A stretch of DNA of 23,180 nt from Candidatus Sumerlaeota bacterium (GTDB lineage Bacteria; Sumerlaeota; Sumerlaeia; SLMS01), in assembly GCA_020850785.1 (NCBI GenBank), contig JADZDZ010000018.1, forward strand, positions 1 through 23,180. The letters are read 5' to 3'. Positions 15,486 to 22,323 of the stretch are shown here, piece after piece; position 1 is the stretch's first letter; each line of letters starts with the position of its first letter. A program made the translations under genes and the position numbers. Below the pieces are notes generated by a model, which saw nothing but the letters and a program-made list of their open reading frames with translations, searched no databases and was not told the origin of the DNA.

Positions 15486-16310
15486 ATGTCGAGAGAAGAT
15501 TATTACAGCCTGCTGGGAATTGATCGGCACGCGCCGGAGCGCGAAGTCAAGAAGGCGTACTATGCGCTGGCGCGGGAGCTGCATCCCGACCGAGCGAGAT
15601 CGCCGGAGGAGGCGCGTGCAAACGCGGAAAAGCTGGCGACGATTTCAAAGGCTTACAACACGCTGAAGGACCCGGCCAAGCGTGCGGAATATGACAGCGG
15701 TCTGGCGGGGAAGGGCCCGGCGGGGGCGAATGCCCCGGTGAAGAGCGGGCCGGGCGTTTCACCGGCGGCTGCCGCGTCGGGAGCATCGGGGCCTGCGGTC
15801 CCCGCAGCGCCACCACCGGCGCCAATGAGCGGAGGGGCGGGGCAGCAACCGGTCAAGGTCTCCGCGAGCGAAATCGCCGGAGCGCGCGTGGTGACGGCGC
15901 AGAAGGCTTTCGTGAAGGGGATGGAGTTCTACAAATCTGCGGACTTCAAGAAGGCGCTGCCGTTCTTCGAGGCGGCGGTGAACAACGACCCGGACAGCGA
16001 AGCCCACTACCATATGAAGTTTGCGATCTGCCTGATGCGGACGAAGGGAAGCTTCACGCGCGCGGTGCAGGCTGCGGAGCGCGCCGTGCAGATGGACACC
16101 TACAACTTGGAATTCAAGCTGGGCCTTGGGGAAATTTATGAGACGGTCGGCATCACTTCCAAGGCGATAAAGGTCTATCAGGATGTGCTGAAGTGGGATG
16201 CGGAAAATGAGCGTGCAAAATTCCGCCTTCAGCAGCTTGAGGCTGCGGAGAGCAAAAAGAATCCCGGCGTTCTGGCGAAAATTCTTCCGACATTTTTTGG
16301 AAAGAAATAG
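15486..16310 (+). CDS. J-domain protein with C-terminal TPR repeats
   Basis: 274 residues from ATG 15486; the frame is open to ATG 15417, but that start overlaps the candidate promoter. Residues 5-70 are a J domain (YYSLLGIDRHAPEREVKKAY) with the HPD motif at 33-35 that stimulates Hsp70 ATPase activity. Residues ~75-125 are a Gly/Ala/Pro-rich linker. From ~140 to 260 there are about three TPR-like helix pairs (AFVKGMEFYKSADFKKALPF, then AVNNDPDSEAHYHMKFAICL, AVQAAERAVQMD, GLGEIYETVGITSKAIKVYQ). The G/F region, zinc centre and C-terminal domains of true DnaJ are absent, so this is a class C co-chaperone. TPRs suggest binding of a protein partner. The Hsp70 gene starts nine bases after the stop, so the two are probably co-expressed and form a pair. 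Confidence 0.9.
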   Translation: MSREDYYSLLGIDRHAPEREVKKAYYALARELHPDRARSPEEARANAEKLATISKAYNTLKDPAKRAEYDSGLAGKGPAGANAPVKSGPGVSPAAAASGASGPAVPAAPPPAPMSGGAGQQPVKVSASEIAGARVVTAQKAFVKGMEFYKSADFKKALPFFEAAVNNDPDSEAHYHMKFAICLMRTKGSFTRAVQAAERAVQMDTYNLEFKLGLGEIYETVGITSKAIKVYQDVLKWDAENERAKFRLQQLEAAESKKNPGVLAKILPTFFGKK

Positions 16311-16319
16311 AACCGTACG

Positions 16320-18497
16320 ATGGGGCGGATCATCGGCATTGACCTTGGAACGACGAACTCCGTCGTTGCCTACGTGAATGCGGGGCGTGTTGAAACAATT
16401 CCAAAGTCGGAAGGTGGCAAGACAACGCCCTCGGTTGTGTACTTCGGCGACGGGGAGAACGTCGTTGGCGAACTGGCCAAGCGCCAGACCGTGACGAAGG
16501 CGGGGCTGGTGGTGCGTTCCGCGAAGCGTTTGATGGGGCGGCGCTACTCCGAAGTGAAGGAGATGGCGGAGGATTTTCCCTACGAAATCGTGGAGGGAAA
16601 TGACGACCGGGCGGAAATCCGATTGGCCGACGGACGCGTCGTGCCGCCGGAACTGGTTGCGGCGCATGTGTTGATGAAAATTCGCGAGACTGCGGAAGAC
16701 TACCTGGGCGAGTCGGTGTCATCCGCAGTGATCACGGTGCCGGCGTATTTCAATGACGCGCAGCGGACGGCAACGAAGCACGCGGCGGAAATCGCGGAAC
16801 TGGAAGTGGTTCGCATCATCAACGAACCCACGGCCGCCGCGCTGGCATTCGGGCTAAATTCGGACAACCCACACCAGAAGATTGCGATCTTCGACTTCGG
16901 CGGCGGCACGTTCGATATTTCAATCCTGCAATTGCAGGGTGACATTTTTGAGGTGATGTCCACCAACGGCAACACGCAGTTGGGCGGCGACAACATCGAC
17001 CTGAAGGTCTATCAGGAGATGTGCGACGCAATCCTGCAGCAGACGGGAATCGATCCCACGCAGGACGTGCAGGCGGTCTCCCGCATCCGCGAGGCGGCGG
17101 AAAAAGCGAAGATCGAATTGTCATCGCTGATGACGACGCATGTTTCGCTCCCATTCATTGTCTCCGATGCGTCGGGGCCGAAGCATTACGAGGCAGACAT
17201 TTCGCGCGATCAATTCAACGCGTGGATGCAACCGGTCTACGATCAACTTTTCGATCCGTGCCGCGCGGCGTGGGAGGACGCCCACCTCTCCGCGCGCGAC
17301 CTGAACGAGGTCATCCTCGTCGGTGGTTCGACGCGCATTCCCCGCGTGCAGGAAATGGTGCAGCGGTTCTTCGGACGGCAGCCAAACCGTTCGGTGAATC
17401 CCGACGAGGCCGTGGGCATTGGCGCGGCGATTCAGGCGGGCGTGATGCGCGGGGAATTGGCGGAACTGCTGCTGCTGGACGTGACGCCGTTGTCGCTGGG
17501 GATTGAACTGGCAGGAGGCGTTTTCAAGTCGCTGATTGAGCGCAATTCCTCCATCCCCTGCGAGGCGACGCGCCGCTTCACCACTGTGGTGGACGGTCAG
17601 GCGGCGGTGACGGTGCATGTGCTTCAGGGGGAGCGCCCACGGGCGAGCGAGAACCGTTCGCTGGCGCGTTTCCGGCTGACGGGAATTCCAAACATGCCGA
17701 AGGAACTTCCAGAAATCGAAGTCACCTTCCGCATCGATGCAGACGGTATTCTGGAAGTCAACGCGACGGAACTGACGAGTGGCGCCCACACGGGCGTGCA
17801 GGTGGAGGGATACGGCGCCTACGCACCGATGACCGAGGCGGAGATGAAGAAGGTGCTGGACGACGTGCAGGCCAATCGTCAGGCGGATGATGAATTCGTT
17901 CGCGAAGCGGCGCGCCGCTCGGAAGCGCAACGGGTGCAGGACCGCATCCAGAAAATCCTGGAGGAGTTCCCCGACGCGATCCTTGAATCCGACCTGAAGA
18001 AGATCAAGGAGACGATGCTGCGGCAGGATTTGGCGCTGGCATCGCGTGAGTGGAACATGGTGGAGATTCATCAGGGGACGCTGATGGAGATGATCGAGAA
18101 GTACGAGATCAGCGTGGAAATGCACCGCGAGTTGAACCGTCACCTTAACCCGGCGAAGGGGGGTGACGACGACTCGGCAAACCCCGCTCCCATGGAGTAC
18201 TGGACGGCAACGCCGCGCCCCACGCGGTCCATGAGCGACGTGGGTGAGGACCTGCCGGGGTTGGCCTCTTCGGACAATGAGCGGATTTCCGGCGTGCGGC
18301 GGCGGAATCCTTCGGGGGACTTGAATGCAATGCCGTCTCCCCACACTCCCATTCCGCAGGGGGGCGGGGGATACAGCGGGGGGGCCACGCCGCTGCCGAA
18401 AAAAGGGTCGAAGAAACTGCATGACGAGGGGCCGGACAATTTGGCGGATGACTTCGATCCGGATTTGGCGCCGCCGCCCCCGCCACCCCCGGTGTAG
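16320..18497 (+). CDS. dnaK: Hsp70 chaperone (DnaK family) with extended disordered tail
   Basis: 725 residues, ATG 16320. The ATPase domain (1-~383) has all phosphate and adenosine motifs: GIDLGTTNSVVAYV, ITVPAYFNDAQRTATKHAAE, RIINEPTAAALAFG, IFDFGGGTFDISIL, GGDNIDLKVY and VILVGGSTRIPRVQ. The interdomain linker is LLLLDVTPLSLGIE (~384-397). The substrate-binding beta domain follows (VTVHVLQGERPRASENRSL, EVTFRIDADGILEVNA), then a helical lid to ~610. Residues ~616-725 are unusual: low complexity with Ser, Asp, Gly and Pro, ending DPDLAPPPPPPPV, with no EEVD-like or DDxxK end. Ordinary DnaK is about 610-640 residues. grpE and hrcA are not in the window. It could be the main DnaK or a paralogue dedicated to the J-TPR partner; the window cannot decide. 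Likely transcribed with the gene at 15486. Confidence 0.93.
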   Translation: MGRIIGIDLGTTNSVVAYVNAGRVETIPKSEGGKTTPSVVYFGDGENVVGELAKRQTVTKAGLVVRSAKRLMGRRYSEVKEMAEDFPYEIVEGNDDRAEIRLADGRVVPPELVAAHVLMKIRETAEDYLGESVSSAVITVPAYFNDAQRTATKHAAEIAELEVVRIINEPTAAALAFGLNSDNPHQKIAIFDFGGGTFDISILQLQGDIFEVMSTNGNTQLGGDNIDLKVYQEMCDAILQQTGIDPTQDVQAVSRIREAAEKAKIELSSLMTTHVSLPFIVSDASGPKHYEADISRDQFNAWMQPVYDQLFDPCRAAWEDAHLSARDLNEVILVGGSTRIPRVQEMVQRFFGRQPNRSVNPDEAVGIGAAIQAGVMRGELAELLLLDVTPLSLGIELAGGVFKSLIERNSSIPCEATRRFTTVVDGQAAVTVHVLQGERPRASENRSLARFRLTGIPNMPKELPEIEVTFRIDADGILEVNATELTSGAHTGVQVEGYGAYAPMTEAEMKKVLDDVQANRQADDEFVREAARRSEAQRVQDRIQKILEEFPDAILESDLKKIKETMLRQDLALASREWNMVEIHQGTLMEMIEKYEISVEMHRELNRHLNPAKGGDDDSANPAPMEYWTATPRPTRSMSDVGEDLPGLASSDNERISGVRRRNPSGDLNAMPSPHTPIPQGGGGYSGGATPLPKKGSKKLHDEGPDNLADDFDPDLAPPPPPPPV

Positions 18498-18540
18498 CGG
18501 ACCTTTGCAAATGCTGGATTTTGGGTTGACCTGAGCGCAT

Positions 18541-18559
18541 TGCCATGCGGGAAATGGCA
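18541..18559. promoter_or_regulatory. Small inverted repeat between the Hsp70 and HU-family genes
   Basis: TGCCAT (18541-18546) and ATGGCA (18554-18559) are exact reverse complements around a 7-base loop. It sits in the 110-base gap after the Hsp70 stop and before the HU ribosome binding site. No T-run follows. It may be an operator, a weak terminator or chance. Confidence 0.25.
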
Positions 18560-18607
18560 GCCACTTTAAGCCGAATGATGTAAGCCGCCGCCGGAGGTTC
18601 TGGTCCT

Positions 18608-18904
18608 GTGACGAAGGCCGAAATTGTGCGCTACCTGATCGAAAAGAGCGGACTGCCGCGCAAGGATGCGGTAGAGGCGGTGGAGATTTTCCTCGCCTCG
18701 ATCAAGGAAGGACTTCAGTCCGGAGAGAAGGTAAGCCTCGTGGGCTTCGGAACGTTTCTGGTAAAGCTGAAGAATTCGCGCAACGGCCGCAATCCACGCA
18801 CCAGCGAGATCATTCACATTCCCGACAAGAAGGTTGCATCCTTCAAGCCCGGCAAGGCTTTCCGCGAAGCCGTGAACGCATCGCCCAGCCCGGAAGCAAA
18901 GTAA
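18608..18904 (+). CDS. HU/IHF-family DNA-binding protein
   Basis: 98 residues from GTG 18608, supported by GGAGG at 18594-18598. The whole chain is a single HU/IHF domain: MTKAEIVRYLIEKSGLPRKD, helices leading to VSLVGFGTFLVK, the DNA-minor-groove arm with RNGRNPRTSE, and VASFKPGKAFREAV near the end. Such proteins bind and bend DNA as dimers and shape the nucleoid. The arm contains the RNP tip used for intercalation. The tail ASPSPEAK extends a few residues beyond the usual end. The sequence is between HU and IHF types, so I call it only HU family. The response regulator gene starts six bases after the stop, so the two are probably one transcript ending at the terminator near 19300. Confidence 0.94.
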   Translation: MTKAEIVRYLIEKSGLPRKDAVEAVEIFLASIKEGLQSGEKVSLVGFGTFLVKLKNSRNGRNPRTSEIIHIPDKKVASFKPGKAFREAVNASPSPEAK

Positions 18905-18910
18905 CAGGCA

Positions 18911-19285
18911 ATGTCCAGAAAAGCCCGCATTCTCGCCGTAGACGACGAGAACGACATCCTCCTCATCGTCCGCACTTCATTGAAGGATGAATACGACGTG
19001 GATACCGCGTCGTCGGGGGCGGAGGCGCTCCAAAAAATTCAGGACAATCCGCCCGACCTTGTCATTCTGGACATGATGATGCCGGAAATGGACGGCATCG
19101 AAGTGCTGGAGGAAATCCGCCGCATGACACAGACGGCGACGACGCCGGTGATTTTCCTGACGGGTGTTTCCGACAAGGCAAAGATTCGCGAGGCGCTGGA
19201 CAAGGGCACGCAGTATTACATCACCAAGCCTTTCAACTACAATGACTTGGTGAGCAAGGTCGCGATTGCGCTGAACGGAAATTAG
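18911..19285 (+). CDS. Single-domain response regulator (CheY-like receiver)
   Basis: 124 residues, ATG 18911. Only a receiver domain is present, with no DNA-binding output. Key residues are all in place: acidic pair D11/D12, phospho-acceptor D54 (LVILDMMMPEMDG), T84 (FLTGVS) and K106 (YYITKPF), with Tyr 102/103 at the switch position. It should be phosphorylated by a histidine kinase encoded elsewhere and act through protein contacts. It follows the HU-family gene by six bases and precedes a strong terminator. Targets cannot be named from the sequence; chemotaxis, polarity or a phosphorelay are all possible. Confidence 0.93.
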   Translation: MSRKARILAVDDENDILLIVRTSLKDEYDVDTASSGAEALQKIQDNPPDLVILDMMMPEMDGIEVLEEIRRMTQTATTPVIFLTGVSDKAKIREALDKGTQYYITKPFNYNDLVSKVAIALNGN

Positions 19286-19294
19286 GCCGAATTC

Positions 19295-19325
19295 GCCGCC
19301 GCCATAAACGGCGGCCTTTCTTTTT
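19295..19325 (+). terminator. Intrinsic terminator after the response regulator
   Basis: GCCGCCG (19295-19301) and CGGCGGC (19309-19315) form a perfect 7-bp stem with a 7-base loop, followed directly by CTTTCTTTTT. A textbook Rho-independent terminator ten bases after the stop codon, ending the HU/response-regulator transcript. Confidence 0.9.
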
Positions 19326-19409
19326 CACGGCAGTTTGATGATTCGGCCCAAGGGAGCATTGCAGAAAAACACGGATTTGGAACGCGCAGGCCGCCAAAGC
19401 GGGCTTGCC

Positions 19410-19443
19410 AGTGGGGAGTCGGACGCCCACAATCCCCCTCACT
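19410..19443 (+). promoter_or_regulatory. Possible stem in the thrS leader
   Basis: AGTGGGGA (19410-19417) can pair, with bulges, with TCCCCCTCACT (19433-19443) just upstream of thrS. Between the terminator at 19325 and ATG 19472 there are 146 bases with no gene. thrS leaders in other bacteria are regulated by T-boxes or by ThrRS itself; no T-box consensus was found, so a regulatory role is only a guess. Confidence 0.2.
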
Positions 19444-19471
19444 TCACTTAAAACAGGTCCTTTTTCCAGAA

Positions 19472-21628
19472 ATGTCCGTTTCCGCCTCTCCCATTACGAT
19501 CACCCTTCCCGATGGCAGCACGAAAAGTTTCGATGCGCCCGTGACTGCCGGTGATATTGCCGCTTCGATTGGGGCGGGACTGGCCAAGGCTGCGATTGCG
19601 GCGAAGGTGAATGGCAGGGTCGTGGACCTGAGCCATCGCATCGACGCGGATGCGGAGGTGGCGATTGTGACGGCCAAATCGCCCGAATCGCTGGAGGTGT
19701 TGCGCCATTCGTGTACGCATCTGATGGCCCAGGCGATCAAGCGCATCCGCAAGGATGCCATGTTGGAGGACGGCCCGCCGACGGAGGAGGGCTTCTGGTA
19801 CGACATCCGCACGGTGCCGCCGCTGACACCGGAGGATTTTCCCGCGATCGAAAAGGAAATGGAAGCGATCGTGAAGGAGAACCTCGTGATCGAACGGCGC
19901 GTGCTGTCGCGCGATGAGGCGAAGCGGCTCTTCACGGAGCGCCACGAGAAATACAAGCTGGACCTGATTGATCGCATTCCCGAAGGGGACACGATCAGCG
20001 CCTACGCTCAGGGCGAGTTCATCGACCTTTGCCGCGGGCCGCACGTCCCCAGCACGGGAATCTTCAAGGCGTTCAAGCTGACGGCCGTTGCGGGCGCCTA
20101 CTGGAAGGGGGACGCGAACAACGAGCAGCTTACGCGCGTGAAGGGGACGGCGTTCCATTCGAAAAAGGAACTGGATGAATATCTGGCGCGCATCGAGGAA
20201 GCGAAGAAGCGCGATCATCGGAAGCTTGGGCGCGAGCTTGAACTGTTCATGCACCACGATTGGGCGCCGGGGGAAACGATCTGGCTGCCGAAGGGGCACA
20301 CGATGTACAACATCCTCGGCACGATGATGAGCGACCTGTGCCGCGAGGAAGGCTACGTCGAGGTGTTCACGCCGATGCTGTTCAAGGCAGACCTGTTCAA
20401 GACGTCGGGCCACTGGTCGCACTATCGCGACAACATGTTCGTGGTGCCGGGGCAGGAAACAAGGCAACTGACGGACGCGGAAGTGCAGTCGCGCCTTGTG
20501 CTGATTGAGCACGAAGCGGCGGACCTGCTGTCCAAGAACGAATACGATGCGATGAAGGAGAAGGTTGGCGCGAAGGGGAGCGCAGCGGAGAAGCTGTCAG
20601 CCTGGACCACGAATGACAGGATTTCCACGAAGTTCTGGAATGTGTTCGAGCGTGGTGGCGTCGTGTACGAATTGCACGAGTCGGGGAACGAGGTGTTCGC
20701 GCTGAAGGCGATGAACTGCCCGTGCCACATGCTGATTTTCCGCGACCAGAAGCGCTCCTATCGCGAGTTGCCTCTTCGCATTCACGACCAGGGTGTGCTG
20801 CACCGCAACGAGGCGAGCGGCACGCTGAGCGGGCTGACGCGCGTGCGGCAGTTCTGCCAGGATGACGCGCACATTTTCCTGTCGCAGGAAATGATCGAGG
20901 GGGAAATCACGAAGCTGATCGCGATGATCCGGCGTGTCTATACGCTGTTCGGGATGGACTTCGCGAAGGTGTTTCTGTCCACGCGGCCTGCGGATTTCCT
21001 TGGCGCGAAGGAAACGTGGGACGTTGCGGAAGCATCACTGGAGAACGCGATCAAGGCGAACGGGCTGGAGTTTCAGGTGAACGCGGGCGATGGCGCCTTC
21101 TACGGTCCGAAGATCGATTTCATCGTGCGCGATTGTCTGGGGCGTGAATGGCAGACGGCGACGGTGCAGCTTGATTATCAGCTTCCCGCGCGGTTCCAGT
21201 TGAACTTCGTGAATCGCGACAACCAGCCGGAAATGCCGGTGGTGGTGCATCGCGCAATCTTCGGAAGCTTCGAACGCTTCATGGCGATCCTGATCGAGCA
21301 CTACGGCGGGAACTTCCCGGCGTGGCTTGCGCCTGTTCAGGTGCGCATCCTGACCATCAGCGAGAAGTTTGAGGACTACGCGAATGACCTGTTCCGCCGG
21401 CTGGCGGAGGCGGGCGTGCGCGTGGAGAAGGATTTCTCCGCGGAGAAGATCGGTGCAAAAATTCGCGAAGGCCGCAACGCGCGCATCCCCTATCTGCTGA
21501 CGGTTGGCGAGAAGGAAGCGGCAACGGGGAGCGTTTCCGTGCGCTCGCAGTTGGAAGGCGAGTTGGGATCGCAGTCGTTTGCGGATTTCCTGGCGCGAAT
21601 CGAGCGGGAGAAGGCGGCGAAGTTTTGA
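19472..21628 (+). CDS. thrS: Threonyl-tRNA synthetase (ThrRS)
   Basis: 718 residues. Charges tRNA-Thr with threonine in the cytoplasm. A TGS domain occupies residues ~6-68. The editing domain shows HSCTH (H79, H83) and LCRGPH. The class II core has motif 1 near MYNILGTMMSDLCREEGYVE, motif 2 HRNEASGTLSGLTRVRQF, and the zinc ligands C416 (MNCPCH), H467 (DDAHIF) and H610 (IEHYGG). The anticodon-binding domain follows (WLAPVQVRILTIS to the end). About 75 additional residues lie between YRDNMF (318-323) and ALKAMNCP (410-417), where common ThrRS has only ~10; they look charged and mainly helical (TDAEVQSRLVLIEHEAADLL). The family NCPGH is NCPCH here. Length exceeds the usual ~640 because of this insertion. 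The start is the first Met of a well-matching TGS domain. Confidence 0.96.
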   Translation: MSVSASPITITLPDGSTKSFDAPVTAGDIAASIGAGLAKAAIAAKVNGRVVDLSHRIDADAEVAIVTAKSPESLEVLRHSCTHLMAQAIKRIRKDAMLEDGPPTEEGFWYDIRTVPPLTPEDFPAIEKEMEAIVKENLVIERRVLSRDEAKRLFTERHEKYKLDLIDRIPEGDTISAYAQGEFIDLCRGPHVPSTGIFKAFKLTAVAGAYWKGDANNEQLTRVKGTAFHSKKELDEYLARIEEAKKRDHRKLGRELELFMHHDWAPGETIWLPKGHTMYNILGTMMSDLCREEGYVEVFTPMLFKADLFKTSGHWSHYRDNMFVVPGQETRQLTDAEVQSRLVLIEHEAADLLSKNEYDAMKEKVGAKGSAAEKLSAWTTNDRISTKFWNVFERGGVVYELHESGNEVFALKAMNCPCHMLIFRDQKRSYRELPLRIHDQGVLHRNEASGTLSGLTRVRQFCQDDAHIFLSQEMIEGEITKLIAMIRRVYTLFGMDFAKVFLSTRPADFLGAKETWDVAEASLENAIKANGLEFQVNAGDGAFYGPKIDFIVRDCLGREWQTATVQLDYQLPARFQLNFVNRDNQPEMPVVVHRAIFGSFERFMAILIEHYGGNFPAWLAPVQVRILTISEKFEDYANDLFRRLAEAGVRVEKDFSAEKIGAKIREGRNARIPYLLTVGEKEAATGSVSVRSQLEGELGSQSFADFLARIEREKAAKF

Positions 21629-22281
21629 TGGGACGGGCCTTGGGACTTGGGAATCTTTTCGCGAAGAGAAGGCGCCCTGCTCCCAAATCCTTTCTCCTGT
21701 TCGTTGCGCTGCTTCTGGCGGCGCGCCTTCCCGCCGACGTGATAACCACCACGGCGGGCCAGCGAATGGACAACGTCCGCGTGCTGAACCTTGGTGCGGA
21801 TGATGACGACGATGAGTATTACGAATTCGAAATCGAAACCGTCGCGAATGGCAAGCTGACGGGGGAACTCAGGCGCATCCCCGAAGAGGATGTGGAGAGC
21901 ATCGAGTTTCGCGAGCCGGAAGACCCGCCAACGGTGCTGGGGCGCGTGGCCCACGTGATCGGGATGCACGGGGACCCGCTGAATCACATGATCGTGGAGC
22001 GCGCGGAGCGGACGGCGGATGGTCTTGTGTTTTGGGTGCGCAAGGGGTCGGAGCCGCAGGGCGCGAAGCCGCGACGGGCGAAGCTGGAGGATATATACGC
22101 CATCAGATTCGCTCCCGCGATGATGGAAACCGTGGCGGGCGGCGCGAAAGACGCGCAGGGAAAGGAATTCATGGCGCGTGGCCCTTTTCCCTTGGTCGCG
22201 TATCTGATGACTGTGACGGGGGCCTTGGCGGTGGCAGGCGCGTTTATCTTCCTTGGAACGAGGAAGAAGAAATCCGCCTGA
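21628..22281 (+). CDS. Exported or membrane-anchored protein of unknown function
   Basis: 217 residues; ATG 21628 overlaps the thrS stop by one base (TGATG), so translation is probably coupled to thrS. I do not recognise a family. Residues ~1-36 look like a signal peptide or first membrane segment (basic RRRPAPK, then SFLLFVALLLAARLPADV). The middle is acidic near 50-60 (GADDDDDEYYEFEIE) and contains two similar short strands, IPEEDVESIEF and LEDIYAIRF, each following a Lys/Arg-rich turn, as in small beta-repeat domains that cap envelope proteins. Residues ~190-212 are hydrophobic (YLMTVTGALAVAGAFIFLG) and end in RKKKSA, a likely C-terminal anchor with the basic tail in the cytoplasm. Most of the protein would thus face the periplasm. 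It converges on the pseudouridine synthase gene 42 bases away. Confidence 0.75.
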   Translation: MGRALGLGNLFAKRRRPAPKSFLLFVALLLAARLPADVITTTAGQRMDNVRVLNLGADDDDDEYYEFEIETVANGKLTGELRRIPEEDVESIEFREPEDPPTVLGRVAHVIGMHGDPLNHMIVERAERTADGLVFWVRKGSEPQGAKPRRAKLEDIYAIRFAPAMMETVAGGAKDAQGKEFMARGPFPLVAYLMTVTGALAVAGAFIFLGTRKKKSA

Positions 22282-22323
22282 ACTTGCTCCGAACGTTCAT
22301 GAAGTCCGGAATCGAAAGCCGCT

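Noticed and set aside
17121..18422. Minus-strand open frame of 433 codons opposite the Hsp70 gene
   Set aside because: Antisense shadow of GC-rich codons; His/Arg/Leu-rich translation without domains.
19326..19471. T-box riboswitch upstream of thrS
   Set aside because: No AGGGUGGNACCGCG-like T-box sequence and no antiterminator arrangement; the only terminator belongs to the preceding gene.
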